Below are positions 17,404 to 26,610 of a DNA stretch of 64,000 nucleotides, piece by piece. The stretch spans positions 15,678-79,677 of the forward strand of contig JAVEYY010000021.1 of NCBI GenBank assembly GCA_034003245.1, given 5' to 3'. The DNA is from Perlabentimonas sp034003245 (GTDB taxonomy: Bacteria > Bacteroidota > Bacteroidia > Bacteroidales > Tenuifilaceae). Below the pieces are notes generated by a model. That model saw only the letters and a program-made list of their open reading frames with translations. It had not been told where the DNA came from and did no database searches. Position 1 is the first letter of the stretch. Each line of letters opens with the position of its first letter. The translations under genes were made by a program, and so were the position numbers.

Positions 17404-19317
17404 ATGGTTATGCCAACAAATTTTCTGCAAAGCATTAACTCACCCGACGATCTTAAGAGGTTACGGGTTGAGGATCTTGAGAATGTTAGCAGGGAGTTAA
17501 GGCAGTTTATTATTGATGTTGTTTCGAATAACCCCGGGCACTTTGGAGCAAGTTTGGGTGTAGTGGAGCTCACTGTAGCACTGCATTACATTTTCAACAC
17601 GCCAAACGACCGAATAATCTGGGATGTTGGACACCAGGCCTATGGGCATAAAATTTTAACTGGTCGCCGCGAAATCTTTCACACCAACCGTAAGTACAAG
17701 GGGATTAGTGGTTTTCCCAAACGAAGCGAGAGCGAATACGATTCCTTCGGAACCGGTCATAGCGCCACTTCAATCTCGGCTGGGCTAGGCATGGCAGTTG
17801 CATCGAGCCTAAAGGGCGAAAACAGGCATACCGTTGCTATAATTGGTGATGGCTCTATGACTGGTGGTTTGGCCTTTGAGGGGTTGAACCATGGAGGTAC
17901 CCAGAAATCGAATCTGCTGGTTATCCTTAACGATAATAACATGGCCATTGACCCCAACGTGGGCGCGCTAAAGGAGTACTTGCTCGACATAACCACCTCG
18001 CAAACATACAATAAGCTAAAAAGTGACATTTGGAATCTTCTTGGGAAGATGAATCGCCTGGGAACTCGCTCAATGGTTCAAAAACTCGAGAATGCATTAA
18101 AATCGGCACTACTCAAACAGAGTAATCTATTCGAATCGCTTGGTTTTAGATATTTTGGCCCGGTTGATGGTCATGATGTTGTTTACCTTACCCAAATTCT
18201 TAACGACCTAAAAAATATACCCGGCCCCAAGTTGCTACATTGTGTCACAGTAAAAGGTAAAGGTTTTACTCCTGCCGAGGAGAACCAAACAGCATGGCAT
18301 GCTCCTGGAATTTTCGACAAGGATACGGGTGAACGAATTGTGCTAAAATCTGATAAGCCATCACCGCCTCGCTTTCAAGATGTTTTTGGCCACACCATGG
18401 TGGAGTTGGCAAAACAAAACGAAAAAATTGTTGGTATAACACCCGCAATGCCCAGCGGATGCTCCATGAACATAATGATGGAGACAATGCCCGACAGAAC
18501 CTTTGACGTTGGAATTGCCGAGCAGCACGCCGTAACCTTTGCCGCAGGATTAGCCGCCGAAGGCCTAGTTCCATTCTGCAATATATACTCGTCGTTTATG
18601 CAGCGAGCCTACGATCAGGTTATTCACGATGTTGTTCTGCAAAACCTAAACGTTGTTTTCTGCCTCGACAGAGGTGGACTAGTTGGTGAGGATGGAGCCA
18701 CACATCATGGGGTTTTCGACATTGCATATATGCGAACAATACCAAATGTAACTATTTGCTCTCCCTTAAACGAAGAGGAACTGAGAAACTTGATGTATAC
18801 TGCTCAACTACCCAACATGGGTCCATGGAGTATTCGCTACCCAAGGGGAAACGGCTCGATGGTTGATTGGCAAACGCCCATGAAACAAGTTGAGGTTGGA
18901 ACGGGGAGAATTCTCAGCGAGGGAACAGATATCGCCATTTTGTCGTTTGGTCCATTGGGAATAATAGCATCTCAAGCCGTGGAGAAGTTAAAAACTAAAG
19001 GGATAAGTGCGGCACATTACGATATGCGTTTTGTGAAACCCATCGACACAAATATCCTAACACAGGTTGGCAAACGTTTTAACACGATTATCACAATTGA
19101 AGATGGCGCAATCCAAGGTGGATTCGGTTCGGCAGTATTGGAATGGTTAAACGATAACGGATACCAAACCCGAGTGATTAGGATGGGAATACCCGATCGC
19201 TTTATAGAGCATGGAACACCTCAGGAACTTTACCGCGAATGCAGTATTGATGCCGAAAGTATATACAAAACCGCCCGCAGTATTGTTGCGCCAAAGATGA
19301 TTGGCAAGGTTGTGTAA
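17404..19317 (+). CDS. dxs: 1-deoxy-D-xylulose-5-phosphate synthase
   Basis: 637 residues, full-length transketolase-like TPP enzyme. It has the first-step signatures of the family: NPGHFGASLG, WDVGHQAYGHKILTGR, the TPP motif GDGSMTGGLAFEG...NDNNMAI, GPVDGHD, and in the pyrimidine domain DVGIAEQHAVTFAAGLA. It condenses pyruvate and glyceraldehyde 3-phosphate to start the non-mevalonate isoprenoid pathway. The ATG at 17404 has an alternative in-frame ATG two codons on. Confidence 0.98.
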   Translation: MVMPTNFLQSINSPDDLKRLRVEDLENVSRELRQFIIDVVSNNPGHFGASLGVVELTVALHYIFNTPNDRIIWDVGHQAYGHKILTGRREIFHTNRKYKGISGFPKRSESEYDSFGTGHSATSISAGLGMAVASSLKGENRHTVAIIGDGSMTGGLAFEGLNHGGTQKSNLLVILNDNNMAIDPNVGALKEYLLDITTSQTYNKLKSDIWNLLGKMNRLGTRSMVQKLENALKSALLKQSNLFESLGFRYFGPVDGHDVVYLTQILNDLKNIPGPKLLHCVTVKGKGFTPAEENQTAWHAPGIFDKDTGERIVLKSDKPSPPRFQDVFGHTMVELAKQNEKIVGITPAMPSGCSMNIMMETMPDRTFDVGIAEQHAVTFAAGLAAEGLVPFCNIYSSFMQRAYDQVIHDVVLQNLNVVFCLDRGGLVGEDGATHHGVFDIAYMRTIPNVTICSPLNEEELRNLMYTAQLPNMGPWSIRYPRGNGSMVDWQTPMKQVEVGTGRILSEGTDIAILSFGPLGIIASQAVEKLKTKGISAAHYDMRFVKPIDTNILTQVGKRFNTIITIEDGAIQGGFGSAVLEWLNDNGYQTRVIRMGIPDRFIEHGTPQELYRECSIDAESIYKTARSIVAPKMIGKVV

Positions 19318-19415
19318 ACCAAACAAATCTTTTTTTATAAACTTTGATGCTGGGCACTCTTGCCCAAACCAAAAAAACCAGTTATATTCGCACTCCCAAA
19401 GAAACACTACCATTT

Positions 19416-19499
19416 GCCCGGATGGCGGAATTGGTAGACGCGCTGGTCTCAAACACCAGTGATAGCAATATCGTGCCGGTTCGACCCCGGCTCCGGGTA
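19416..19499 (+). tRNA. tRNA-Leu (CAA)
   Basis: An 84-nt class II tRNA. The acceptor is GCCCGGA / TCCGGGT, the anticodon stem CTGGT/ACCAG has loop CTCAAAC (anticodon CAA), a variable arm follows, and the T arm is GCCGG-TTCGACC-CCGGC. The discriminator is A. CCA is not encoded directly after it. Confidence 0.95.
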
Positions 19500-19506
19500 C
19501 ACCAAC

Positions 19507-19542
19507 AAGCCTTTAGCCATTAACTGGTTAAAGGCTTTTTTT
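19507..19542 (+). terminator. Terminator after tRNA-Leu
   Basis: AAGCCTTTA.CCA / TGGTTAAAGGCTT stem followed by seven T. Confidence 0.85.
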
Positions 19543-19593
19543 ACATATCGATTTCTTATCTTTACTGCGCATATCTTTTAAATATTCCGTTCC

Positions 19594-20037
19594 ATGTCAA
19601 AAGAAAACATATTAAAGCCTTACGGCGAAAAACAACCCAACTTCGATAGGCGTTACCTTGAAATGGCCCATGTGTGGGCCAAGAACTCCTACTGCATTCG
19701 CCGACAGGTTGGGGCTCTCATTGTTAAAGATAAGATGATTATATCCGACGGCTACAACGGAACACCTAGCGGCTTCGAGAATATCTGCGAGGATGAATCG
19801 GGCAAAACAAAACCATACGTGCTCCATGCCGAGGCAAACGCCATTACCAAAGTTGCAAAATCGAACAATAGTAGTGAGGGAGCCACGCTATACGTAACAT
19901 CAGCCCCATGCATGGAATGCTCAAAGCTTATCATTCAGGCGGGCATTAAACGAGTTGTTTACAGCGACGACTACCGAGCAACCGAAGGCATTGAACTGCT
20001 TAGCAGAGCAGGGATTGAGATTCTTAAACTGGAATAA
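19594..20037 (+). CDS. dCMP deaminase (ComEB-type cytidine/deoxycytidylate deaminase)
   Basis: 147 residues. The zinc-binding site of the cytidine deaminase family is complete: HAEANAI (His ligand and catalytic Glu) and SAPCMECSKLI (two Cys ligands). The N-terminal NSYCIRRQVGALIVKD pattern is that of deoxycytidylate deaminases, which make dUMP for thymidylate synthesis. An S41 protease gene follows on the same strand, a pairing common in Bacteroidota. Confidence 0.93.
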   Translation: MSKENILKPYGEKQPNFDRRYLEMAHVWAKNSYCIRRQVGALIVKDKMIISDGYNGTPSGFENICEDESGKTKPYVLHAEANAITKVAKSNNSSEGATLYVTSAPCMECSKLIIQAGIKRVVYSDDYRATEGIELLSRAGIEILKLE

Positions 20038-20113
20038 ATAGTATCAAACTATTATTTTATATTAAATAAACAGCCCATCCCGAGTCATAACGCATTATCA
20101 CTCCGAAAAAATC

Positions 20114-20121
20114 TATCTTTG
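20114..20121 (+). promoter_or_regulatory. -7 promoter element for the S41 protease gene
   Basis: TATCTTTG matches TAnnTTTG and lies 26 bp before the start codon. Confidence 0.5.
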
Positions 20122-20146
20122 CAAATTCATCATACTGGTCACTCCT

Positions 20147-21862
20147 ATGCAGTACAACAATAATAAAAAGGATATTCTATACCCATTAGGCCTTGCGGCT
20201 GTTCTTGCAGTGGGCGTTCTTGTGGGTGTATCGCTAAAGCAGGCTCCCGATCGTACTAGCTTAACCGTTTACCCACGAACCGATAAGCTGTCGAGCATCC
20301 TTAACTACATAGAAAATCAGTATGTGGATACCGTTTCAATGGGTTCGCTGGTGGAGTCCACAATCCCCACCATGCTAAAATATCTCGATCCTCACTCGGT
20401 TTATATCCCAGCCTCTGAACTGCAAAAGGTAAACGAACCGCTCGATGGCGGATTCGATGGCATAGGTATCACATTTAACATGCCCAACGACACCGTAGTG
20501 GTAATGTCTACAATACCTGGTGGCCCATCAGAAAGGGTTGGGATTGAGGCTGGAGACAGGATTATTACCATTAACGACTCGCTGGTAGCTGGAAAAAATA
20601 TCAACCAAAATGATATTGTGACAATGCTTAAGGGCCCTACAGGAACAAAGGTTTCGGTAGGCATTCAGCGTATTGGTCTTGGTGAACTTCTCAACTTTGA
20701 AATTACACGCGATAAGATTCCTATTTACAGTATCGACGTTAGCTTTATGCTTAACGATGAGGTAGGATTCATCAAAATTTCGCGTTTTGCACGCACTACT
20801 TACACTGAGTTTATTGCTGCTGTCGACAAGCTGCAAAGTCAAGGCATGAAAAAGATCATAATTGATCTCAGAGGAAACACAGGTGGGTACTTAGATGCCG
20901 CTACGAATATTGCCAACGAGTTTCTCCCCGAAGGGAAACTAATAGTTTACACCCAGGGAAAGGCTCGCCCCCGACAAAATGTGTACTCAACAGCAAAAGG
21001 ACGATGCCTAAATACTCCTGTAGCGGTTATTATTGATGAATTTTCTGCATCTGCCAGTGAAATTCTAGCAGGAGCACTTCAGGATAATGACAGGGGTGTT
21101 GTAACCGGTCGCCGTTCCTTTGGAAAAGGATTGGTTCAGGAACAGGTTCTATTCTCCGATGGATCAGCCCTAAGGCTAACCATAGCCCGATATTACACGC
21201 CTACCGGACGAAGCATTCAAAAACCCTACGAGCCTGGCAACGAGGACTATTTCTACGATATTAGCAACCGCTATCTACATGGAGAATTTCAAGAGCAAGA
21301 TAGCATACAGCTACAGGATTCGCTTAAGTTTACAACTCCAGGGGGGAGAATCGTGTATGGTGGTGGTGGAATTATGCCCGATTTCTTTATCCCGATTGAC
21401 ACGCTTGGCGTAACCCCATACTTCAATCAGGTAGCCAGGCGAAACCTTATTTACCGATTTGCATACAACTTCACCGATAAGCACCGGCGGTCGATGAACT
21501 CGATGAAGGATTACAAATCCATAGAACAGTACCTCGACAATCTCAATATTATGAATCAATTTATCGATTTTGCTCAGGTAAGAGGAGTTAAGCCAAACCA
21601 CGCAGATCTGGCTAAGTCGAGATTTATTATTGAAACCCAGATAAAAGCTTACGTGGCTCGGGGAATTATTGATGATCTTGGGTTTTACCCCATCATCACC
21701 CGAATTGATAATACGCTGCTTCGAACAATAGAAATTCTCCAACAAGATAACGTGCTCGGTATAAACTCGGACAAAGCAGTTAGCAACTTATCTATTAACG
21801 GATTAAAACTTGCTGCAGCCAAAAAGCATTTTATTAAGGATGTTATGGCTATCAATGCTTAA
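20147..21862 (+). CDS. S41-family C-terminal processing peptidase (CtpA/Prc-like)
   Basis: 571 residues. An N-terminal membrane anchor or signal (residues 10-28) is followed by a PDZ domain (about 95-175, with DGIGITF and GDRIITINDSLV) and the S41 protease core. The catalytic Ser is in EFSASASEILAG and the Lys in RRSFGKGLVQ. Family members act in the periplasm on unstructured C-termini. The C-terminal 150 residues are the extra helical region usual in Bacteroidota copies. A strong terminator follows. Confidence 0.93.
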   Translation: MQYNNNKKDILYPLGLAAVLAVGVLVGVSLKQAPDRTSLTVYPRTDKLSSILNYIENQYVDTVSMGSLVESTIPTMLKYLDPHSVYIPASELQKVNEPLDGGFDGIGITFNMPNDTVVVMSTIPGGPSERVGIEAGDRIITINDSLVAGKNINQNDIVTMLKGPTGTKVSVGIQRIGLGELLNFEITRDKIPIYSIDVSFMLNDEVGFIKISRFARTTYTEFIAAVDKLQSQGMKKIIIDLRGNTGGYLDAATNIANEFLPEGKLIVYTQGKARPRQNVYSTAKGRCLNTPVAVIIDEFSASASEILAGALQDNDRGVVTGRRSFGKGLVQEQVLFSDGSALRLTIARYYTPTGRSIQKPYEPGNEDYFYDISNRYLHGEFQEQDSIQLQDSLKFTTPGGRIVYGGGGIMPDFFIPIDTLGVTPYFNQVARRNLIYRFAYNFTDKHRRSMNSMKDYKSIEQYLDNLNIMNQFIDFAQVRGVKPNHADLAKSRFIIETQIKAYVARGIIDDLGFYPIITRIDNTLLRTIEILQQDNVLGINSDKAVSNLSINGLKLAAAKKHFIKDVMAINA

Positions 21863-21887
21863 GCATACTCCATTTGGATAATAACAG

Positions 21888-21919
21888 GGGTTTAAGTTAA
21901 ATACTTAAACCCTTTTTTT
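21888..21919 (+). terminator. Terminator after the S41 protease gene
   Basis: A perfect 10-bp stem GGGTTTAAGT / ACTTAAACCC with a 5-nt loop is followed by seven T. Confidence 0.92.
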
Positions 21920-21981
21920 ATAACCCTTAACCCTTAAAGATTAAACAGACTGTGAATGATTAACATATCATTACCAAAAGG

Positions 21982-22012
21982 TTGAATTGTAATCCTAGTT
22001 TTTGTATATTTG
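21982..22012 (+). promoter_or_regulatory. Promoter for the 235-residue unknown protein
   Basis: TTG at 21982-21984 and TATATTTG at 22005-22012 are 20 nt apart, matching the -33/-7 pattern of Bacteroidota. The element covers the upstream TTG codon at 22010 and so argues against that start. Confidence 0.6.
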
Positions 22013-22036
22013 ATCAAAACCCAAACTACAAAAACT

Positions 22037-22744
22037 ATGGAAATCCAGAATACTATTGAACGCTATGGTGGCGTTATCAAGGAAGAGCCCTTGTCGTGTA
22101 TTGAGAACGATCTAATCCTCAAGAATACATGCGTAATTGAAGCTGTATCGCCATACTTTGGCTACTACAGCGAAGTAAAAAGTAACACCAAACCTCACAT
22201 GGTTTACTTTGTGCTCGACACTTATTTCTCGCTCGAAACATTGTTTAGAGCCACAATTGCTGTCCAAAAAAAGCTGAACTTTCCCATTAATGCTGTAACG
22301 GGTTCCATAACCATGTTTAACCAGACTTGTTATGTTATTAGGCTCCTAAACCTTAATAACTATAGCCATATAGCCATGGTTCAGCAGCAGTACATGGAAG
22401 AGGGAATTGAGCTGAAGAAGCGAAGTAGAAGTTTTCAAAACCAGATGGGCATGATTAAGCTTCGACGCTTTTTCACTTTGTCGCAACTAGGCGATGGCCT
22501 TTACCTTGAGCAAAATCAGCCCAACATGGGCTACTTTAAAATTCCCAAATACATCAACTGGGAAGATTTTAAAAAGTTGACCATAGAAGTGAAGTACGAT
22601 ACGGATTTACTTTACTTTGATGCAGCCAGAGCATATATCTTCGAGAGTTGCGATATTGTTGATCTGGTTAGGGTTTACCGCGAAAACCTTACCGAGGACC
22701 GGCTAAAGGCTATTCGCGATAGGTACTTAAAGTTACTTGAGTAA
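22037..22744 (+). CDS. Protein of unknown function, cytoplasmic
   Basis: 235 residues from the ATG at 22037; an in-frame TTG at 22010 lies in the promoter and is rejected. No signal peptide and no membrane segment. The sequence is a mix of helices and strands (LSCIENDLILKNTCVIEAVSPYFG region) with no motif I recognise. It stands alone between two apparent transcription boundaries, upstream of the succinate dehydrogenase genes. Confidence 0.7.
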   Translation: MEIQNTIERYGGVIKEEPLSCIENDLILKNTCVIEAVSPYFGYYSEVKSNTKPHMVYFVLDTYFSLETLFRATIAVQKKLNFPINAVTGSITMFNQTCYVIRLLNLNNYSHIAMVQQQYMEEGIELKKRSRSFQNQMGMIKLRRFFTLSQLGDGLYLEQNQPNMGYFKIPKYINWEDFKKLTIEVKYDTDLLYFDAARAYIFESCDIVDLVRVYRENLTEDRLKAIRDRYLKLLE

Positions 22745-22769
22745 ATCGTTTACCAGCCAACAGAACGTT

Positions 22770-22803
22770 TGACCTGCAGTAGTATCGAGCATCTGCTACA
22801 GGT
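22770..22803 (+). repeat. Imperfect hairpin between the unknown gene and sdhC
   Basis: GACCTGCAGTAG and CTGCTACAGGTC pair with two mismatches around a 10-nt loop. It may act as a terminator although a T run is lacking. Confidence 0.4.
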
Positions 22804-22905
22804 CATCATTCTTATGCTGAACAACATAATATTTCAACTCCACTAAGAGGGTATATAAATACACAAATAGTATAACTTGACTCCCAAAACCAAAAAACGT
22901 ATTCT

Positions 22906-23577
22906 ATGACTGGAATCTTGTACTCATCGGTTGGTAAAAAGTTAATAATGAGTATTTCGGGGCTTTTCCTCATGCTCTTCCTTTTGGTGCATCTAGGAAC
23001 AAACCTGTTACTCCTTATTGGCGACGGGGAACTCTACAACAAAGCTGCCCATACCCTAGTGTCGACACCCGCACTTAAAGTGGTTGAATACTTGCTTGCA
23101 TTTGGCTTCGTGTTTCACATAATATATGCCTCAACGCTTACCCTAAAAAATAGGAAAGCCAGACCTATTCAGTATGCCAAGAGCGGATCAAACGATCTTA
23201 CCACGTGGTCATCGAAAAACATGTATATCCTGGGAGGGACAATATTTGTGTTTCTGGTTATTCACCTAATCAACTTCTTCCTTAAGCTACGTTTTGGTGA
23301 GGTACCTTACATCACCTACGATGGAATAGAAATGCACAACTCTTACCAACTCGTTTCGGAGTTCTTTATCGACTACTGGTGGTATAACGTAATTTATATT
23401 GTATCGGCGTTGCTGCTTGGCCTTCACCTTAGCCACGGGTTTTGGAGCGCATTCCAAACCATTGGTATAAACAATCAAAAGTGGATTAAGCGCCTCGAGA
23501 TAATCTCATGTGTCTACGCAGTGATAATTGCAACTGGATTCACCATCATTCCCATCTATTTCTGGTTCTTTCACTAG
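22906..23577 (+). CDS. sdhC: Succinate dehydrogenase/fumarate reductase cytochrome b subunit
   Basis: 223 residues with five predicted membrane helices. The sequence contains the histidines expected to bind two hemes (LLVHLGTN, FVFHIIYAS, FLVIHLINF, LGLHLSHGFW). This is the B-type, single large anchor subunit seen in Bacteroides and epsilon-proteobacterial enzymes. It anchors the flavoprotein and iron-sulfur subunits to the inner membrane and exchanges electrons with quinone. The flavoprotein gene follows 59 bp downstream. Confidence 0.95.
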   Translation: MTGILYSSVGKKLIMSISGLFLMLFLLVHLGTNLLLLIGDGELYNKAAHTLVSTPALKVVEYLLAFGFVFHIIYASTLTLKNRKARPIQYAKSGSNDLTTWSSKNMYILGGTIFVFLVIHLINFFLKLRFGEVPYITYDGIEMHNSYQLVSEFFIDYWWYNVIYIVSALLLGLHLSHGFWSAFQTIGINNQKWIKRLEIISCVYAVIIATGFTIIPIYFWFFH

Positions 23578-23636
23578 CAAAGGTTTCAAAATATAGTTTG
23601 AATCTATAAATGATCATCTTCAAACAAAAAACTGCC

Positions 23637-25556
23637 ATGAATAAACTTAACTCCAAAATACCCGATGGCCCACTAGCCGAAAAATGGACCAAGCACAAGA
23701 ACTCTCTGCGATTAGTAAATCCAGCCAACAAGAAGAAACTCGACATAATAGTTGTTGGTACAGGCCTTGCTGGGTCGGGAGCCGCGTCCACGCTGGGTGA
23801 GCTGGGTTACAACGTTAAGGTTTTTTGCTATCAGGATACTCCTCGCCGAGCCCATTCCGTTGCGGCCCAGGGAGGTATTAATGCTGCCAAAAACTACAAG
23901 AATGATGGTGACAGTGTTTACCGCCTCTTCTACGATATGATAAAAGGCGGTGATTACCGTGCCCGCGAGGCCAACGTATACCGGGCTGCTGAGGTGAGCA
24001 ATCTGGTAATCGATCACTATACCGCCATGGGCGTACCTTTCGCCCGCGATTACGGGGGATTGCTCGACAACCGGTCTTTTGGGGGCGTTCAGGTAAGCCG
24101 AACTTTTTATGCAAAAGGCCAAACAGGACAACAGTGTTTACTAGGTGGATATTCCGCGCTGGTTAGGCAACTGCAAACCGGAAAGGTAACCATGTTTCCC
24201 CGTCGCGAAATGCTCGACCTGGTGGTTGTTGATGGCAAAGCACGCGGAATCATTGTTCGAAATCTGATAACCGGCGAAATTGAGCGCCACTCCGCACATG
24301 CAGTTGTTTTGGCCACTGGCGGATATGGCACTATCTATTACCTTTCAACCCTTGCCGTTAACTCCAATGGATCGGCAGCGTGGAAGGCTCACAAGCGCGG
24401 GGCGCTATTTGCAAACCCCAGCTTTATTCAGATACACCCAACGTCAATCCCCGTTCTAAATGATTTTCAGAGTAAGTTAACCCTAATGAGCGAATCGCTC
24501 AGGAACGATGGACGGGTTTGGGTTCCTAAGACCAAGGGCGATAAGCGAAAGGCAAATGAGATTCCTGAGGATGAGCGCGACTACTACCTTGAGCGTCGAT
24601 ATCCCGCCTTTGGCAATCTAGTACCCCGCGATGTTGCCTCGCGTGCTGCCAAGGAGCGCTGCGATGCAGGCTATGGAGTAGGTGACTCGGGTCTATCGGT
24701 TTACCTCGATTTTAGGGATGCCATTCAGAAACAGGGGAAAAAATCGATTGAAGATAAGTACGGGAACCTCTTCGAGATGTACGAGAAGATTACAGGCGAA
24801 TCGCCTTACGAAACGCCAATGCGAATTTATCCTGCCGGTCACTACACCATGGGTGGTCTGTGGGTCGACTATAATTTGATGACCACAGTACCGGGGCTGT
24901 TCGCAATAGGCGAGTCAAACTTTAGCGACCACGGAGCAAACCGACTGGGCGCCAGCTCGCTGATGCAGTGTGCCGGCGATGGCTACTTTATCCTTCCCTA
25001 CACCATTACCGATTACCTTGCCGATGAGATTAGAACACCTAAGGTCAGCATCGATCTACCTGAGTTCTTGCAAACCGAAAAGGAGGCCAAAGATCGAATC
25101 GAAAAGTTACTAGCGGTAAAGGGCAAACAAACCGTAACCTCGTTCCACAAACGATTGGGTAAGATTATGTGGGACTACTGCGGCATGTACCGCAACGAAG
25201 AGGGACTTAAAAAAGCCCTAGTTCTAATTGATGAGTTGGAAAAAGAGTTCTGGAATGATGTAAGAATTCCTGGCGAAGCCGCTGATCTAAATCAGGAAAT
25301 CGAGAAAGCGGGCAGGGTAGCCGACTACTTTGAACTGGCCAAACTCCTTTGTTACGATGCGCTAAACCGCAAGGAGAGCTGCGGCGCTCACTTCCGCGAG
25401 GAGAGCCAAACCGAAACCGGTGAGGCCAAGCGCGACGATGCCAACTACTCATATGTTGCAGCATGGGAATTCGCCGGGGCACAAAGCGAACCCATACTAC
25501 ATAAGGAGGAGCTAAAGTACGAGTTTGTAAAACTGCAGGAGCGCAGCTACAAGTAA
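23637..25556 (+). CDS. sdhA: Succinate dehydrogenase/fumarate reductase flavoprotein subunit
   Basis: 639 residues from the ATG at 23637, chosen because MNKLNSKIPDGPLAEKWTKHK agrees with the N-terminus of Bacteroides homologs; the frame is open from 23610. The FAD motif VVGTGLAGSGAASTL is near residue 36, the covalent-FAD His region is HSVAAQGGINAAK, and the active-site region has HPTSIP, RNDGRVWVP and NRLGASSLMQC. It interconverts succinate and fumarate. It is the middle gene of the C-A-B operon. Confidence 0.97.
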   Translation: MNKLNSKIPDGPLAEKWTKHKNSLRLVNPANKKKLDIIVVGTGLAGSGAASTLGELGYNVKVFCYQDTPRRAHSVAAQGGINAAKNYKNDGDSVYRLFYDMIKGGDYRAREANVYRAAEVSNLVIDHYTAMGVPFARDYGGLLDNRSFGGVQVSRTFYAKGQTGQQCLLGGYSALVRQLQTGKVTMFPRREMLDLVVVDGKARGIIVRNLITGEIERHSAHAVVLATGGYGTIYYLSTLAVNSNGSAAWKAHKRGALFANPSFIQIHPTSIPVLNDFQSKLTLMSESLRNDGRVWVPKTKGDKRKANEIPEDERDYYLERRYPAFGNLVPRDVASRAAKERCDAGYGVGDSGLSVYLDFRDAIQKQGKKSIEDKYGNLFEMYEKITGESPYETPMRIYPAGHYTMGGLWVDYNLMTTVPGLFAIGESNFSDHGANRLGASSLMQCAGDGYFILPYTITDYLADEIRTPKVSIDLPEFLQTEKEAKDRIEKLLAVKGKQTVTSFHKRLGKIMWDYCGMYRNEEGLKKALVLIDELEKEFWNDVRIPGEAADLNQEIEKAGRVADYFELAKLLCYDALNRKESCGAHFREESQTETGEAKRDDANYSYVAAWEFAGAQSEPILHKEELKYEFVKLQERSYK

Positions 25557-25585
25557 ATCGACAAAAATCTCAACAAACATCAAAT

Positions 25586-25684
25586 ATGAAACACCCTTGT
25601 AAAGCAGCTTGCACAACCGAGCTTGCGAGCTCACCGAAGGTAAACACCGATGAACAAACCATGGGTGTTCCATCCTCTCGATAA
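25586..25684 (+). CDS. Possible 32-residue small protein between sdhA and sdhB
   Basis: An ATG-started frame of 32 codons with the sequence start MKHPCKAACTTE lies in the 186-bp gap between the flavoprotein and iron-sulfur genes. It has two cysteines spaced CxxxC. There is no supporting family or RBS. The same DNA folds (GAGCT-TGCG-AGCTC, enclosed by AACACCC and GGGTGTT), so it may be an RNA structure instead. Confidence 0.2.
   Translation: MKHPCKAACTTELASSPKVNTDEQTMGVPSSR
25590..25673 (+). repeat. Inverted repeats in the sdhA-sdhB gap
   Basis: AACACCC near 25590 and GGGTGTT near 25666 can pair and enclose an inner hairpin GAGCT-TGCG-AGCTC near 25620-25632. The structure could set mRNA stability or relative expression of the two subunits; this role is a guess. 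Confidence 0.35.
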
Positions 25685-25742
25685 ATATTGCTAAAGAAAA
25701 ATACTAACGTATTAGTTATTAATAATATAAATTTCTGTACGG

Positions 25743-26486
25743 ATGAAAGTTAAGCTAAAAATATGGCGGCAGAAGGACGCTAAATCCAAAGGAAAATTCG
25801 AAACCTATCCTCTCGATAACGTTTCACCCGAGATGTCGTTCCTCGAAATGCTCGACTATCTGAATAGCCAACTTATTACAGATGGTAAAGAGCCCGTAGC
25901 CTTTGAGCACGATTGCCGCGAGGGCATTTGCGGTTGCTGCGGGCTATACATCAACGGCCGCCCTCATGGAGTGATGAGCAAAACCACAACCTGCGAGCTG
26001 CATATGCGCGAGTTTAAGGTTGGAGAAACCATTACCATCGAGCCCTGGCGTGCTGCCTCTTTCCCTGTGATAAAGGATCTGATTATTGAGCGGAACGCTT
26101 TCGATAAGATTATGCAGGCCGGTGGATTTGTATCGGTAAATGCGGGACAAGCCCAGGACGCAAACGCCATTCTTGTGCCAAAACCCAATGCCGACGAAGC
26201 TTTCGATGCCGCATCGTGCATAGGATGTGGGGCTTGTGTAGCTGCATGCAAAAACTCGTCGGCCATGCTGTTTATTGCGGCCAAGGTTTCGCAGCTTGTC
26301 CTTTACCCACAGGGCAAGGTTGAGGCCAAGGAGAGGGTTCAAAAGATGGTGGCCAAAATGGACGAGTTGGGCTTTGGCAGCTGCAGCAATACCCGTGCCT
26401 GCGAAGCCGAGTGCCCTAAGGGAATATCAATCTCGCACATCGCCCGTTTGAATCGAGAATATATTTGCTCCTCCATTCGAGAGTAA
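25743..26486 (+). CDS. sdhB: Succinate dehydrogenase/fumarate reductase iron-sulfur subunit
   Basis: 247 residues. The N-terminal 2Fe-2S ligands are in CREGICGCCG and the later TCELHM. The C-terminal clusters use CIGCGACVAACKN and CSNTRACEAECPKGI. It carries electrons between the flavin and the membrane hemes. It is the last gene of the operon, followed 22 bp on by a terminator. Confidence 0.97.
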   Translation: MKVKLKIWRQKDAKSKGKFETYPLDNVSPEMSFLEMLDYLNSQLITDGKEPVAFEHDCREGICGCCGLYINGRPHGVMSKTTTCELHMREFKVGETITIEPWRAASFPVIKDLIIERNAFDKIMQAGGFVSVNAGQAQDANAILVPKPNADEAFDAASCIGCGACVAACKNSSAMLFIAAKVSQLVLYPQGKVEAKERVQKMVAKMDELGFGSCSNTRACEAECPKGISISHIARLNREYICSSIRE

Positions 26487-26507
26487 CCTCATTACCTTTT
26501 AAAGCCA

Positions 26508-26538
26508 AAAGGCTACTCCTGGCGAGTAGCCTTTTTTT
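26508..26538 (+). terminator. Terminator after sdhB
   Basis: AAGGCTACTC / GAGTAGCCTT stem with a short loop and seven T. Confidence 0.9.
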
Positions 26539-26577
26539 GTTTTTTAATCATAATTACTATTGATAGATAAAATTATA

Positions 26578-26585
26578 TAACTTTG
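26578..26585 (+). promoter_or_regulatory. -7 promoter element for the TPR gene
   Basis: TAACTTTG matches TAnnTTTG and lies 26 bp before the ATG. Confidence 0.5.
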
Positions 26586-26610
26586 TGCATAGAACTAATT
26601 TTAATCGTTT

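Noticed and set aside
25207..25482. Antisense frame inside sdhA
   Set aside because: Shadow of the well-supported flavoprotein gene, as are similar long antisense frames in dxs, gap and the PPDK-like gene.
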